Source: Taeniopygia guttata (taxonomy: Eukaryota > Chordata > Aves > Passeriformes > Estrildidae). From it: a DNA stretch of 64,000 nucleotides. Location: positions 86,036,501 to 86,100,500 of the forward strand of contig NC_133024.1 in assembly GCF_048771995.1 (NCBI RefSeq), given 5' to 3'. How positions within the stretch are numbered: the first letter of the stretch is position 1; every line of letters starts with the position of its first letter. Positions 49,900-63,276 of the stretch are shown piece by piece. The position numbers and the translations under genes were made by a program. The notes beneath the pieces are model-generated. The model was given only the letters and a program-made list of their open reading frames with translations. It had not been told where the DNA came from and did not search any database.

Positions 49900-50047
49900 T
49901 CATCCTTTATTTGGAACTGCTTTTAAATACTCTTCTACTGCAATGGGAGAAACTTCTCCATACCAGCTTTGAAGCCAGATGTGTTCAATGTTCATTTTCA
50001 TGAAGAACCACTCATAGCTACGAGGCCACTTTCTTACCACTGGGTGC
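49900..50047 (-). CDS. CREG2: CREG2 last coding exon with stop codon
   Basis: The acceptor is TCCTTCCAG. It encodes HPVVRKWPRSYEWFFMKM, NIEHIWLQSWYGEVSPIAVE and EYLKAVPNKG, then TGA at 49902-49900. The Arg codon is shared with the preceding exon. Confidence 0.95.
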
Positions 50048-53000
50048 CTGGAAGGACAAAGAAAAGCAAAAAAACAATATTAGATGTGCCAAAGCATTTG
50101 CATAGTCTGCTTTTTTCTTCAGCCTGCTGTGCTCAGCCAGAATGAAACCTGAGATATGAGAACACCACCATTCATCTTTTTGGCCCTTCCTTGGTGTAAG
50201 GTTTACAATCTTTCTCACCCAGCCTGGGGAGAACTGCAATGCAGGCCAGCAATCACCACCTTCCCCCACTGCAGAACCCTGTCTCTAAAGGTAGGTGTTA
50301 TTTGGTCTCTGAGTAAGTGAAAAATAGTTAGAGAAGACTCTTTGAATGTATGTCAGGGTTGTGCTTGTATCTGTTTAAAGGAAACAGTGTCCTGAAAATA
50401 CCACATCTTTGGTAGCAATTGGTGGTACGGAGGGAGGGCTAATAAAACTGGGTAGCAGATAGAGCATTACTTCTGCAAACTGTCACCTCCAACAGCCTTC
50501 TCATCCTGTATTTTTGTCCCATTTCTCTGGTCTCCCTTACAGCTAGGTCAGACAGATTCTCCCTGACTGGGTGCAGATGTCTGCTCCCCAAGCCCCAGCA
50601 GGCATAGCTGTGGGAAGCTCAGCAGCAATGCACAGAGTGGATACCACAGTTAAGTCAGTGCTCACAGGAGCATGGGCGGGAGTGGTGCAAGTCTTGCAGG
50701 GTGGCTCACTGCCCTCTGCTCCTGCAGAGGACCCTGCAGCCGAGGTGCTTGGTTTGGCAACCTCTTGGTCTCCCTCTCATTAGGAAAATGGTGTTTCCTA
50801 CCATTTTCTGAGTTGTCCCTTTCAGCACCTATGATTCTGGGGTTGGTAAGTGGCATCAACTTACCATAAGATGCTGCTGGCACTGGATGTGCCCCAGCAG
50901 CCCTCACTTTATCATTGTGACTATTCCACCCTGACAGCAGAACATCCTCTGCTGAGATGCTGCTGGACTCTGGATCACATGGAAATCTAATTCCTGTGAA
51001 GTTTGTAAAGAAGGTTTGTTTGTCAATATGGCTCCATTTGTTCATGGTCCCATTTTTGGTATTGGTGGCACACACACTGACAGAGTCCCACCCTGACCCC
51101 ATCCTGTAGGTGAGAAGGAATACCACCTCTGGGCTGTTTTGGATCTAAGCTCATGCCAGTTTCCCAGCAGTATTTGATTGACCAGGCAAGGTGCACCTGG
51201 AGGACAATCCCTGGCAGCCCGTGTGGGAGGTGTGTGCCCCAGCTAAGGTTTAGGCTTTTCATGCCTGTAATTCTGGAAACCCACTGAAGGGCATGGGAGC
51301 ACGCCCTGTTTGCATGCTACACATCTGGGTTGTGCTTGCATCTGTTCAAAGGAGACTGTTCAAACAGCACTATGGCTTTGAAGCAGCTGGGACATTAGGA
51401 GATGTAATTAAACTTGTAAGATCCACCCTGAAAATGTTTGTAACCCCAAAGGCAACAGACCTCTGCTCTGTCTCTGAGTCCACTACCTGTCATAAGGTGG
51501 GGTAGAATCATTAAAGATAACAAATACACCATGGAATTATGGAATCTTTCCTTGGTACCAGGTGACATATCTTCATAATCCCCAGATTATAAGCCGTGTG
51601 CCTTTCCAGAGTCCAACACTAACTGCATTTCCACATTTCATTTCCTCAGGAGTTAAAAGGTCTGTCATTCCAAGCCACACAGAGGCCAACATGCTTCATG
51701 GCCCCGAAGCAAAGGTCAGGTTTGTTATTTCTCAGATTTTTGTACCAAAAGGCCACATTTGTGTATTTGTCTCAAACCCATGGGTTGCACTCTACTACAT
51801 GCCCGTTAGATACAGACCTGGAAAACATTGCTTGCTTGGCAAATTCTACTTCCTCCGGAGGTACCGTGACCATCTGTCCTGTGAGAGTCAGCCTGGCGCA
51901 CCTTGGATCCTCTGGATCAATTAAGTTTTTTCTGTGCACAGAGAAAATTGCTCATAAGTAATAGCTTGCTTTCTTTCTTAAGGGTTTTTGGAGAAGTGTG
52001 GACTCCTGCTCACATATAAAAAGCTTTGTCAAGCCTTGTGGGTCTTCTCTATTCCCAGCTATACTGTTTGGTAGAGGGGGGAAGTCTGGAAGGAACACTT
52101 TAGTGACACACAGCTCTGCTGTAGATAGTTGATTAATATTAATTTATGCTCACAAAAATTGGATTAGTATATATTAGCTTGTAAAAAAAATGAAAATATT
52201 AGTATTCTCAGACAGATGTACAGTCCTGTATTCAAGATTCTGAGAAGAAGTATTGAGATGGTTAGTCTGTGCCATACAGAAAAGAATATGAATAAGTGTA
52301 TCTCTAAGTAAAACATAAGGTCTTTTCATTGTGCTTATCCTAGAAAATCAATCCTTGTTCATTTTTTACTCATTTTTCAACTGCTTTACACCAAATCTTG
52401 TCACTTTATGGCTCTTTGTATATAGTAATAATAAATAACTCCCATTAGTAACTGCAGGGCAATTGCTGACTCTGACATATACAATACAAGGATATAAATC
52501 ATAAGTAAATCTACCAATTGAAAAAAAAAAAAAATAGTGTATGAAATGAGTGCAAAGGCTTGATCCTGGCAAATATTGAGCAGCCCCAAGTCCTGTTGCC
52601 AGTAGTTTGAGACTGCTTACTGTCTCAGGGAACCATGTTCCCATGTCAGCCCAAGAAACTACATTAGGAAGTGAAAGCTGCATTTCTTCTTTGCTGTGTT
52701 TTAATCACAGTAAATTACATCTCATCCATGTACAATTTTACTTAAAGACCTTGGCTTGAGCCCTTTAGCCTTAACTGTGTACAATCTGCAATGGCTTAAT
52801 TTTTAGTTATATTTCTCAATGTGTGTCTAGTGTATGCAGGAAACATATGGGCATCCTCCTGCAGCTAATTTAACACCTGCGGATTCTCCACAGATGGTTA
52901 TGAGAGACTGTGTAGCTCACTAGATAAAATAGCTGCTTTTCTAAAGAGGGTCATAAACAGAGATATGTAAGGAAGTACAGGAGGCTGACTGATACTTGAC

Positions 53001-56000
53001 TATGTCCGGTAAACACTTGCCACTGTCTGCAGCCTGACCTCCAAAGTGCCATTTGCAGTCACATCATCTCAGGGACACTATTTCAGTGTCCTGCTCAGTC
53101 TGGAGCAGCAGTTGAAGGGGATGTTCAGTTTAACAACTTTTGGACAATTCCATTTGTATTTGTTTTCCTCTCCCATGCTTACTGATGGAAGGAAGGGTCA
53201 AGGCCAAAGATCAGGCTCAGACTTTCCGTCTACATCAACTTATAAAGGTCTCATTTTCTCTAATACAATTTTTAAACTTATAAAACTGGTCTTGTGAGTA
53301 CAAAAATCTGCATTCCCTGCCTAGGCAGGGAATGGGTTTATTAAACATGGGTTTATTTTTATCAGTGTGTATGCAGAGTACAAACTTGTTTATATGATTA
53401 CCTTGGTACACCATAGATCCTCAGCACTGACTCCTACTGCCTGCTGAACATGTCACTTCATGTCTGGAGTCCAGTGGCCTGAAAGTGCTCTGTCCCTAAG
53501 GAACACAGCTTCATGCCCCAGGGATACCCATAGCTCCTGGGATTCCCTAAGGAACACAGCTCCATGCCCCAGGGACACCCGTAGCTTCTGGGATTTCTTT
53601 TGCATAGGCTTTGGGTGTTGTGTGGCTGCCCAGCACCCATGGCCCAGTGAGATGCTCACCCACCAAAACAAATAAATAAAGGCAAATACAGTGAATACAC
53701 CTGAAGAGAAAGGAGGGTGTCAGCTGAGGGTCTCTGTGTCCAGCAGCCATGGCAGTGCACATTGACACTCTGGCAACTGTTGGCCCTGGATGATGAAGTG
53801 TTCAAGTCCATTTGAATCAATCTCCTGATCTATTGTTGTCTTTTATGCTTAATCTTAATACCATATCCAGAGCTCTCTGCATCAATATATTCAGTATATA
53901 TTTAACATTTATATTGATGAAGGAAAGGGACTTACTGCATGCAGAAATTAAGTTCAGAAAATTGCTTTAAAACAACTGTGCATCTGAATATATGATACAA
54001 TTTCCTCCACAGCCAAACAGTATCATAAAACAACTGAAGTGCCAGAAAAAGCAGGAATATTTGCAAGTATCTTTCTTGCACACAGCTCCTAGGTAATACA
54101 TGGTTAATTACTTTAAGAGAGGCTTTTGAAAGAGATTGTTATTAAAACATGACTGTGTTTCACAGAGCAGATCGAGGTGATACATTTTGGATGTGATCAG
54201 GAGCAGTGAGAAGTTTTGGTCTGACCTTCTCAGATTATATATACTGGTGTTTTTGTGAAAGTCCATGTTTATTCTGAAAGCATAGGATTTGATTTTGAGT
54301 AGGCAATAGAGCTCATGTTGTTGTGGTTAAGTAGTGAACCCTGCCTCCCTTTGCTGAGAAAGTTTTGTCTAATAGGACTAGTGTCTGATGTGATTCTTCC
54401 ACAATTGACATGAAAAGCTGCTCTCCACATATTTGGATGACAATAAAACCCACACACTGTGCATCCATAGCTTGAATAGGTTCTTTTATGTTTTGTTTTT
54501 TTCCCCTGGCTTCTTCTATTTACAGTTTTCTGTACATTCTCATGAAGCAGGGTGCTACAGTGATTGACGCATATAATACTATCTTCCCAGTAAAATTCAA
54601 ACTGAATTTTGCATGTTGGAATAATATTCTGGAGGGTCAGTTTGTTTTTCTGGGAAAAGACTCAAACTAATTATTTGTTGAGATACTGTTAGGTGAAGTT
54701 TTGGAAGAGCTGAACAGGGCAATGGTACATTTGACTGTTATTACTTTCTTGGTTTTGCTTCCAGGCCTGCCTCTTATAATAGGTTTTCTGTTTCAGATTA
54801 GGAACCTTGTATTCTAATCTGACATTAGCATTAGTATTTTGTTTTTCAAAGGAACCCTTCATATTCTGAAGTGAATCTATTTCTGCATTTATTTTTTTGG
54901 CATAGTATTTCACCTAATGATGCTTGATTACTCGTATACTTCTTAAACCATCAAAACCCACTAAACTTACAGCTACCATTTCTGAATGTTGTGAATGGGT
55001 CTTGAGTTTTCAGTGTTGTTACCACTGCAACTAATACAAATGCAGGATTTGCTTCCTTGGAGCAAGGTGATACAGTCAGGTATTTATGTCATATTTTTAC
55101 TAAAGATAATAAAAGGATATTTACTAAAACATTCCTCACTTGCATCTGTAGAGGTCTAGTCATGCATTCACCACACATTTCTTGCCTCTATATAAAGTTC
55201 CTCTCATTTTTGCTGGCACATGAACAAGTTGATGCAGTCGACTTTTTTTCATGCTTATTTAAAATACATATGCTTTGCTGCAGAAAATTAGGAAGGCCAG
55301 ATTAAAATGGAAGATTCAGTTTATGCATTTTATAAGAAAACAGTGCATTAAGAGATATCATCTTAATTATTCATCTGATCTGTGAAGACAGAAGAATTGA
55401 TTGTTCCTGTTCCTCTTCTTACAGTGAGCAAAGTAGGTATGCAGAGTTTGACCCAGTCCAGGCAGTTTTCCTCCAAGTGTGTGAGATGATATCACCTACA
55501 AAGGTGCCAGCTTTACTGAGCTTAAGGAGTGGCCTGCATCCAAGTGAAAAGTATTTCCCAACAGAAATGCAATGCTGCAAAGCACACTGCTAATGACCAT
55601 GTCCCACTTATTTTACTGTGTAACACTTCCGCAGTTTCTGAGTCCTGGTTCAAGAGTGGTTCAGAATAAAGAGTGGCACCTACTCATTAAATTGTTTACT
55701 ACACTAGCCATCTCTTGGAGTTTAATTAAAAAGGATTTTATACAGCAACTATCCAAGTCCAGGTGTTATGAACCTATACTTCAAGCTGCTGTGGCTATAT
55801 TGGCACATAAGATGATGATGTTTGAGCTTGGTTAGGATTTCCTTTCACATTTGAGATCTCTGCTTTGACTCCTGATGATGATGGTCTGTTTCCTGGTTTC
55901 TGACCAAAGTATCCCTGAGTATTATCTTCATTCTCAGCCTCTGCATTCCATTAGTGAGGTGACACTGATCTGCCACAGATCAACAGGAAAAGCAAATTAA

Positions 56001-59000
56001 GAGTTTGGAAGGCACTTGGGAAGGAAAGACAGGAACTCCCAAGAAGGAACTGGTAGGAGAAAGACAGGAGGGTTTAGTACTGTTCCAGTCTGGGTGTGGA
56101 AGCAGGGGTCTATGCAGAGGAATCCCTCTCTTCTTCCCCAGACTCCTTTTCCCACAAAGGAGCTGATATCCTTCTTCTCCACTCCCTGAGGAAACAAGAC
56201 CTTCCATCCTCCCTGGAAGGATACACATATGTCCACTGAACACATTTCTCACTGCCGTGTGAGAAAGCACTGCTCTTATCCCTCTACTTCTTCAGAGTTG
56301 AAGAGACAAGAAGCTGGGAAAGAGCTTTCTCCTATTGCAGAAAAGAAGAGACAGAGAGCCAAGAAGAAAGCCCCAGAAAACAATTTCCCTACATTTTTTT
56401 CTACTTTAAACACACAGCTCATGAGTGGCATAAGGGCAATGACTGCTTCCACATATTCTAAGCTCTCCTATAATGGTAGCAGTCATGAAAACCCATATAA
56501 TTAGGAGATGGGGATTGGCCGCTGATACAGCTCATCCCTGTCACCTCCCATGGATGCAAGGTAGGTGACTCTCACACCCTGCACAGGGCTCCTCTTCACG
56601 TAGCCTCAAACTAGGCACAAGATGAAAAGGCTACTATAAATTTCTACTATAAAATGCATCATAGGATTTTTGTCCCCTAAAAGCTACAGAAAGGAAGGGA
56701 GGGAATGCTCAGTCCTTAGAGAATTACTGTAAAGTGCATATAATTTTGATTCATAAATGTGATTAATTTTTAAAAGTAAGTTACTCTCCTCATTCATTTC
56801 ATTTGTTCACCACTAACTACCAGAGTCTCTGAAGCAGAAAGAATGCATTGGTGCTGCTAATCTGCATGGCATGAACGTCAAACAAAATCTCCACTGAAAG
56901 CAATTTCATAATCTGAAAAGCTGTTGCTGGCCTGCAAACGGATATGACTAGGCACATCTGACCCGCTCTGATTTTGACAAGATTCTTTATCAGACATGGT
57001 TGGGAGCCAGCAAAGTTAGAATATTTTTGCTTTTGGAAGAGGTCTTCTGTTCTGAATCTGAAGTCAAGTCAGAGAGCTAAAGTGTATTGGTGCAGTGGCT
57101 ATTCTATTCATTTAAGTGAGCCGGTACTCCTAGTATGTGTTTCAATATGTTAATGTGTTTAATATGTTAATAATAGTTAATGTGTTTTAAATAATTTCCT
57201 TCTTTCTAGAAGATAATCCTTCCTAAAATATTTTAATTACAAAGTGTTACACGAAGCCAGTCTGTTTGCCTCTCTCAATTGACAATAACAATGCATTTTT
57301 TCAGCTGAACCCTGTGTTTCAGACAGGAAGCTTTTATACAGTTTAACCATAGACAATTCATGGAGGAAAAAAAAAGAATCACAGCATCAACTATTTCTGT
57401 AAACAGAGTCAGAGAAACAGTATTTCACTAGAAAAGGGATTTTAGGAAGTCGGTTATTTAAGAATACAGGAAAAATAGTAATTTAGAGCTGTATTGTGTG
57501 TATAGGGTCATGATGATAGTAGGTTTCATGTTTGACTTTCTAATTTGGTACCTTCATTTAAAAATTTTTTTAAAATACAGATTTTTCAGGAACAACTACT
57601 GACGTAATTATTTGCATATGACTAAAAAGGGCCAATATAAATACCAGAACTAGAAATATGTCTGTGCCACAGAATCGGGAGGTGGATCTCAAAAAATTAT
57701 GGATGTCTGAATTCACCTTTGTCTTCTGCATGCATAATTTCTCATTGTGTGAAGGTACAGTACCAGATTTCTTTGTTATATTAATCCTCATATTAACAAC
57801 AGTGACTCTACAAACCCAGCAGTAGTTATATGTTGAGTGGCCATATGACATCTCAAAGGTTGTGCCTTCCACCCATGGCAGCCTTATTGTCCCTCAGGAT
57901 TACCGAGGGAATGAAGCTGGATGTTTGTTCATGCTGCTGATCCACCACACAGCAGGAATCCAGACCCACAAAATTCCTCTTCTCTTCCCATAGCTTGGTG
58001 GCTCAGCATTTCCTGCCAACATTCTCCATGCAGCATTTAGGAAACCTACAGAGGCAGCTTATGTCCACTGAAGACATCTGCCTGATCATGCCAATCTGCT
58101 ACCTCAAGCACCAGATAAGCATGGTGGGTAAAATGGCTCTGATGGAGATCATAAATCAGAAGGGGAATCTGAATTCATAAAAATCACTCATGGTCTGCAG
58201 TATGGATTTGAAACACCCTCCATAACTAATAGCAGGAAAAAACCAAAGGTGGACTGACTCCAAAGCTTGCTGCTTTTCCCTTGTATGAAAACCAGTTCAT
58301 GGCAGCCATGTAACTGCTCCTTCTCTAAGAAAGCTGTAGTGTGTCCCTGTGAATGTGCTGAACCTGATGTCAGGGAGGTGACAACGTTTAAAATTAATTG
58401 CCTGTTTTTCAGGCTGCAGCTGTAATGAGGCAGACTCAGGAGCTTACTTGGAAGGAAGAATCCTCTGAGCAGCCTGTGTGTTGTGAAATGTGTTTAGAAC
58501 AATAGCTGCTCTATTCTTTAATGTCCGGCTTGGTCTTGCTCCCTCTGAAAGCTGCAAGAATGGAACTCAATCCTTTCAGCTTGTCAGTAGCATAGACATA
58601 CCAGTCTATTTATAGCCCTGAACCATTTAATTTTTCCTGCTTCTATTATCCATTTATCAGCCTTCAGATAAAATGCTGTGTAGTTACTGACAAATGCTGT
58701 CTCTATCCTGGACTTCTCAGAGAGGGGCAGCCCATCTCCCTCTGGGAAATGGAAATCTCTAGGTCAGAGATTAGGAATCCAAACTGTGGCTGCAATCCTA
58801 AAATGTCTTGAAGTTAGTGCCTAGTCAGATGCATTGCAGCCCTCTTTCTTTCAATATTAAATGTTATTTTTCTTATTAGTTTAGGGTTTTCAAATTTTCT
58901 CTCCAGCTGATTAAATATTGAGGCTGGAGCACCATAAAGGCCAGTCTGTATTCCTCACATCCTTGAAAGGGAAAATATTCATTATCAAGGTTTGGAACTT

Positions 59001-62000
59001 GAGTCTGTTCTGAAACAAAACAAATGAAATTTGCTACTAAATAAATTTAATATCAAATTGGTGTACACAAGTCACTTGAAACTCATTAGGTACACGAAGA
59101 CATTGAAATGTCAGCTATGTTTTCTTTCTAAAGGCCAGAGATTTCTTTTGCATGCAATAGGTCAGAAGCATTTTTCAGGAGAGTGCCAAATACTCCCAGG
59201 AGCATTGGCTACAGGCACAGATCAGCTTTCTCATTTATTTTGATTCTTGCAACTCAAAGTAGATTAATAATGGAACTCTAATGAAGTTCCACATGAAAAC
59301 AAGCTACAAATGCATTACCAGCATACAAGGACATGAACTTTCTCACAGAGAATATTACTCATTTAGCTATTTTACGTAATTATTTTGAAATGAAAACAAT
59401 TCATGATGCACTGAAGAGAATGTATGACAAGAATGATACTTCCATTTGCAAAGAAAACCTCACAGATACCATTTTAATGCTAGCAGGACCTGAGGTCTCA
59501 CAGAGCGAAAGATCTCTCATATAGTGCTAGTTAAGGAGATTTTTGCTATACCAAACTTGAGCCATCACATAAAGCTCTGCACTGGGATGCAGTGTGCTGT
59601 TTGCATGGCACAGCCTGTCTATCTCAGCAGGTCAAGTGCACCCTGAAGCTGGGGACAGGCCACCCCAAGCACCGGCAGCGGGGCTTGGACATTTTTGTTT
59701 TCTTCAGTGTTGCACCACCCACAGAGCCCTTTCAGTGGGGGGACAGTGGGGTGCTGTGCTGGGCTGCAATTTTTGGTGGTGCTGCTTTTAAATGTAAAAA
59801 TCGCTCATGGATTCCTAGTTTGAAACATACATTAATTTCTGACCTGGTTATAGGGGAAGGGAAAAGAAAGGTAAAGTACATTGCCTGTACCCTTCCTTGC
59901 TAAGAGACAGTCTCAAATCTTGCTCACATGGAGCACTGATCAAACTCTGAACCTTTGTACTCAATTCAGTACTAACTCAAATATTTGGAGTATGGCTACC
60001 TGCTGAAATGAGAATATTCTATTTTCCACCACCTTCTCTTTGCCTTTTCCCTCTCCTTTGCTCTTCTCTGCCTCTTGAGGAACTGATTCATGTTACTCAG
60101 ACAGTAGAAATCTCATCCAGAAAAAAACCCCAAGAGGTTTCTGCTGGGTTACTGAGCAAAAATAGGCCCACCATATGGTCAGCTGGAGGGTGGGGGTGGG
60201 ATTGCATAGCCAGGAGCAGTACCAGCCACAGGATGAAAAGATCAGCAGAAAAACTTATTCCTGCTGTCAGGATAATTTTCTTCACATTTGTGTTTCAGCT
60301 CAGGCTGAGGCAAAGCCCAGAAGTGATGGGGGGCAGGGTAGCATATGACTGGTGGTAGGGAGGGAGAGTATGGATGTGGCAAACAGTAATTAGTTTGGAC
60401 TAAGCTGTTTTGGAAATCCAGGTTTAGCTTCTTGGCCCAGAGAGCTCTTCTCACCAGAGAGCACAGTCTCAGGCTGCAGAGGAGACTGGAGAGTCAGGTG
60501 ACAGAATCCAGGTTTTCCTAGCTGCAAAACAAGCAGCAGCAAATATCTGGCATAGTGATCAAAAGAATGGGGTTTTGAAAATTAATAGTGATGTAATAAA
60601 AAGACATCAAATAAATATCCTCAAAGGTTTGTGATGTATATGGATTTCATATTTCTGTAAATCATGCAGCTTTTCTCTTTTGTTGGTGAATTAACACTTC
60701 CCAAACAGGTAAATAGGGCAGTGATGTTGCTAAGCCATAAGAGGCAAAGGCTTTCAAGAGTGGCTGTTTAAAGTTAGGGATCAAAGGCCACACTTAAGTG
60801 CCTAAGTGGGTGTGTGGTTTTCAGAAGTGCTCAACACTGCCACATCATCAATGGACGCTGCTCTGAGTCTTGCGCCTCTGAAAATAGGGGCATTGAGCAG
60901 TCGGACATAGGACTTAAAATACATTTTTAAGCACTTGGTCTGAATAGTAAGTTTACTATTAGACTGAATTAAAAAGCTCAGAAAGCAGCAATAAATGCCA
61001 TTAAGCCTGCAATGATGGATATTTTTATTTTCTAAATTATTAATCCAAAATATTTAACTGAAAATATTTAAGCAATAAGCAGAACTATTCCAGTGTTAAC
61101 TTCACTTCTTCACTGACCTTTGAAGCATTCAAGACTGAATTAGCTTAACAAATGGTGGTGGTAGAAGTTTCCTATTAGGTGTTTGACATTGTAAGAGGAA
61201 GCCATGATTTCCATTCCTTGTGACTAGGATGTCAGCCTGAAATTACTTGTACCGCTTCAGACTAAGAAACATTTCATTTTTCCACCATATAACGCTCTAG
61301 AAAACAATATATTCTGAAGACAAATACAGACAAGTTTAACAGTAATGTATTATATTTGCCATTCCTGGCTTTTCCCAGGGTTCTTCTCAGCTAGCAGGCT
61401 TGAGAGGTGGGATGATACTCAAGGCAATCCTCAGGTGGGGAAATCTAGTCTTAAGATAAAACCTCTCCTTCCCCAAAGAGGACCTTAAATTGGAATAAAA
61501 ACTATTAATGCTGTTTCTTTCTGAAGGACTCTGTTCTTCCCAGTTCTCTCTCTCTCTCTCTCTCTCTCTCTCCTGGGAACGTCAGCTAAGACCTGCTTTG
61601 GTAACAGACAATTTCTGTCTGACACAATTTCGGTGTCATGTACCTCATCACGTAAAGAGCCCTTTGTAAATAACACTTCACACAAGGTTGACCCAGCCAA
61701 GTTTGCCACAGGATTGACTGTAAACAAACATATGGTAGAGATATGTCTTTTTCAAGGAGACAAGAATGGAGAGGGAAATTGAATAATCTTTAAGGTTACC
61801 TACATACATTTTACACATGTAAAGCTTTGGGGATCTGAAGTTATTCATTATATGCAAATGATGAAATGGAGCTGTTGGAGCAAGTCCAGAGCAGGCCGTA
61901 AAGATGATCATAGGGTTGGACCACCTCTCCTACAAAGACAGGCTGAGCAGTTGGGGTTGTTCAGCCTGGAGAAGGCTCCAGGGAGACCTTTTAAGCAGAT

Positions 62001-63276
62001 TTCCAGTACCTAAAGGGATCCTGCAAGGAAGCTGGGAAGGGACTTCTCACCTGGGCATGTAGTGACAGGACAATGGGATAATGGATTTGAACTAAAAGAG
62101 AGTAGGTTTTGATTAGATGTTAGGAAGAAATTCTTTGCTGTGAGGGTGGTAAGACCCTGGAACAGGTTGTTCAGAGAAGCTGTGGATGCTCCATCCTGGG
62201 GAAGTGCTCAAGGCCAGGCTGGATGCAGCTTTGAGCAACCTGGTATAGTGGAAAGTGTCCCTGTCTGTGGCAGGGGGTTGGACTTAGAATCACAAAATAG
62301 TTTGTGTTGGAACAAACCTTAAGGGACATCTAAGATTCTATGACATGATTAAGAAGAAGTCAACTCACTGCTGTCTCTGGAGAGAAGCACCAGGGATTGG
62401 ATGTAGACTGGTAAACCCCAGATGTGGATTTCTCTATTTGGGAGGTCATTTATTGACTGTTTGTGATATACAAGGTGTAAAAATTTTGCAAAGCTATCAC
62501 ATTCCATCATATTCTCTGAAGAGGTGGAAATCAGATGGAGTGTCACAGGCCTGAGCATATAACTTGTGAACTGAGAGCCTGAGATCCTCTTACAGAACCC
62601 AGAGAGCTGGAGCCCTGTCAAGGCATTTAGCAGGGCCTCCAGAGTTTTCAGCAGAGCAAAGATGTGAATTGGATAGCCTCTAAAATTCTATGGATTTTAT
62701 TGGCTAGATAACTATAGACTATTATAGGATCTTGAACACCTACATTTTATGTAGGCATGTCCAAGAAGAGATTAAAATTTAGGTATGTTAATGTTCAAGC
62801 TGAAAGCCACTCCAGCTGTTGATGCTACAATACACTTTAGTGACACCTCTGTTTTCTCTACTATGCTTTACCGGAGAATTTACTGGAAAATAAACCAACC
62901 AAACAAACAAACAAAAAACCAAAAAACCAACCAACCAACCAACCAACCAACCAAACAAACAAACAAACAAAAACAACATAGGAATGAGCATGTAGCTGAT
63001 CTTGAGAGTCAAAAATAAATGCAGGATGTTGACGGTCGGGACCCAACATTCTGCTCTGAGGTCTCTGTTCTCACTGAAGGTGGCAGGAGGCAGATAAAAC
63101 TGTTACCTGCAGAAATTTCCATCTGCCTCTGGAAGGGTCAGAGAAGCCATGGGATTCTTCAGAAGATCTGTCACAGTGTTATCCTTTGGTGTCACATAAA
63201 AGAAAGGAATTCCAGTGCTGTTATTGATGGGACCATCGCTGAGAAGTAAACAGTTCCCGTAGGGCATACCTTGGAT
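49900..63276 (-). CDS. CREG2: Cellular repressor of E1A-stimulated genes 2, 3' part (last three coding exons)
   Basis: CREG2 is a secreted glycoprotein, brain-enriched in mammals, with the CREG split-barrel fold related to FMN-binding proteins. Joining 63276-63107, 51931-51818 and 50047-49900 gives 143 residues plus stop. All introns are GT-AG and the phases agree. It starts IQGMPYGNCLLLSDG, passes the sequon pair NNST and GIPFFYVTPKD, then CRKNLIDPEDPRCARLTLTG, and ends KWPRSYEWFFMKMNIEHIWL to KAVPNKG. These are the family signatures. The N-terminal exon, with signal peptide and start codon, is beyond 64000, so the gene is partial only because the window ends. The Trp-rich C-terminus and the RLTLTG strand separate it from unrelated proteins. 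CREG2 is preferred over CREG1 by its C-terminus and by synteny. Confidence 0.95.
51818..51931 (-). CDS. CREG2: CREG2 penultimate coding exon
   Basis: The acceptor is GTGCACAG and the donor is TTCCAG|GTCTGT. It encodes KNLIDPEDPRCARLTLTGQM and VTVPPEEVEFAKQAMFS. Codon halves at both ends join to Arg (CRK and SRH), as in mammalian CREG2. Confidence 0.95.
53495..53598. repeat. Tandem duplication of a 52-bp unit in a CREG2 intron
   Basis: Two adjacent copies beginning CTAAGGAACACAGCT share most bases (CATGCCCCAGGGA, ACACCC against ATACCC, and CTGGGATT). A few substitutions show that it is not recent. Confidence 0.85.
61545..61572. repeat. TC dinucleotide microsatellite, 14 units
   Basis: This is an uninterrupted TC run in the CREG2 intron. 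Confidence 0.97.
61871..62285 (+). mobile_element. CR1 LINE, 3' end fragment
   Basis: This forward CR1 runs from GGAGCAAGTCCAGAGCAGGC through CAGCCTGGAGAAGGCTCCAG, GGAAGAAATTCTTTGCTGTG and AACAGGTTGTTCAGAGAAGC to GGCAGGGGGTTGGACTTA, where the usual tail is replaced by an inverted tail (next entry). It is inserted in sense opposite to CREG2. Confidence 0.9.
62286..62342 (-). mobile_element. Inverted CR1 tail joined to a forward CR1 tail end
   Basis: AGAATCACAAAATAGTTTGT to ACCTTAAGGGACATCTA is the reverse complement of a CR1 3' tail. It is followed by AGATTCTATGACA, which reads as the forward tail end. It probably records a small second insertion or an inversion within the tail of the CR1 at 61871-62285. 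Confidence 0.6.
62891..62976. repeat. AACC/AAAC tetranucleotide repeat
   Basis: Mixed AAAC and AACC units fill about 86 bp, arranged almost symmetrically: AAAC units, then a run of AACC, then AAAC again. It lies about 130 bp downstream of the CREG2 exon at 63107-63276, in the intron. Confidence 0.95.
63107..63276 (-). CDS. CREG2: CREG2 internal coding exon (second of four expected)
   Basis: The acceptor is GATTTTGCAG and the donor is CTGCAG|GTAACA. It encodes IQGMPYGNCLLLSDGPINNS to NPMASLTLPEADGNFC. It starts in phase 0. The next exon upstream is outside the window. Confidence 0.95.

Larger units (their letters stand above)
51932..63106 (-). other. CREG2: CREG2 intron of about 11.2 kb
   Basis: No other gene was found inside it. 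It carries the 52-bp duplication, the TC microsatellite, a CR1 copy near its 5' end and the AACC/AAAC repeat. The open frames in it lack splice context and recognisable domains. Confidence 0.7.

Noticed and set aside
50662-51126. 154-codon minus-strand frame in the CREG2 intron between the last two exons
   Set aside because: It lies between two verified CREG2 exons that join in phase without it, and it has no family resemblance.
62891-62976. Possible CRISPR-like repeat array
   Set aside because: The units are four bases long without spacers. This is a vertebrate simple repeat.
62785-63018. Frames of 62-77 codons with repeated NQPTNQPT or GWLVGWLV patterns
   Set aside because: They are translation of the AACC/AAAC simple repeat, not a repeat protein or a membrane protein.
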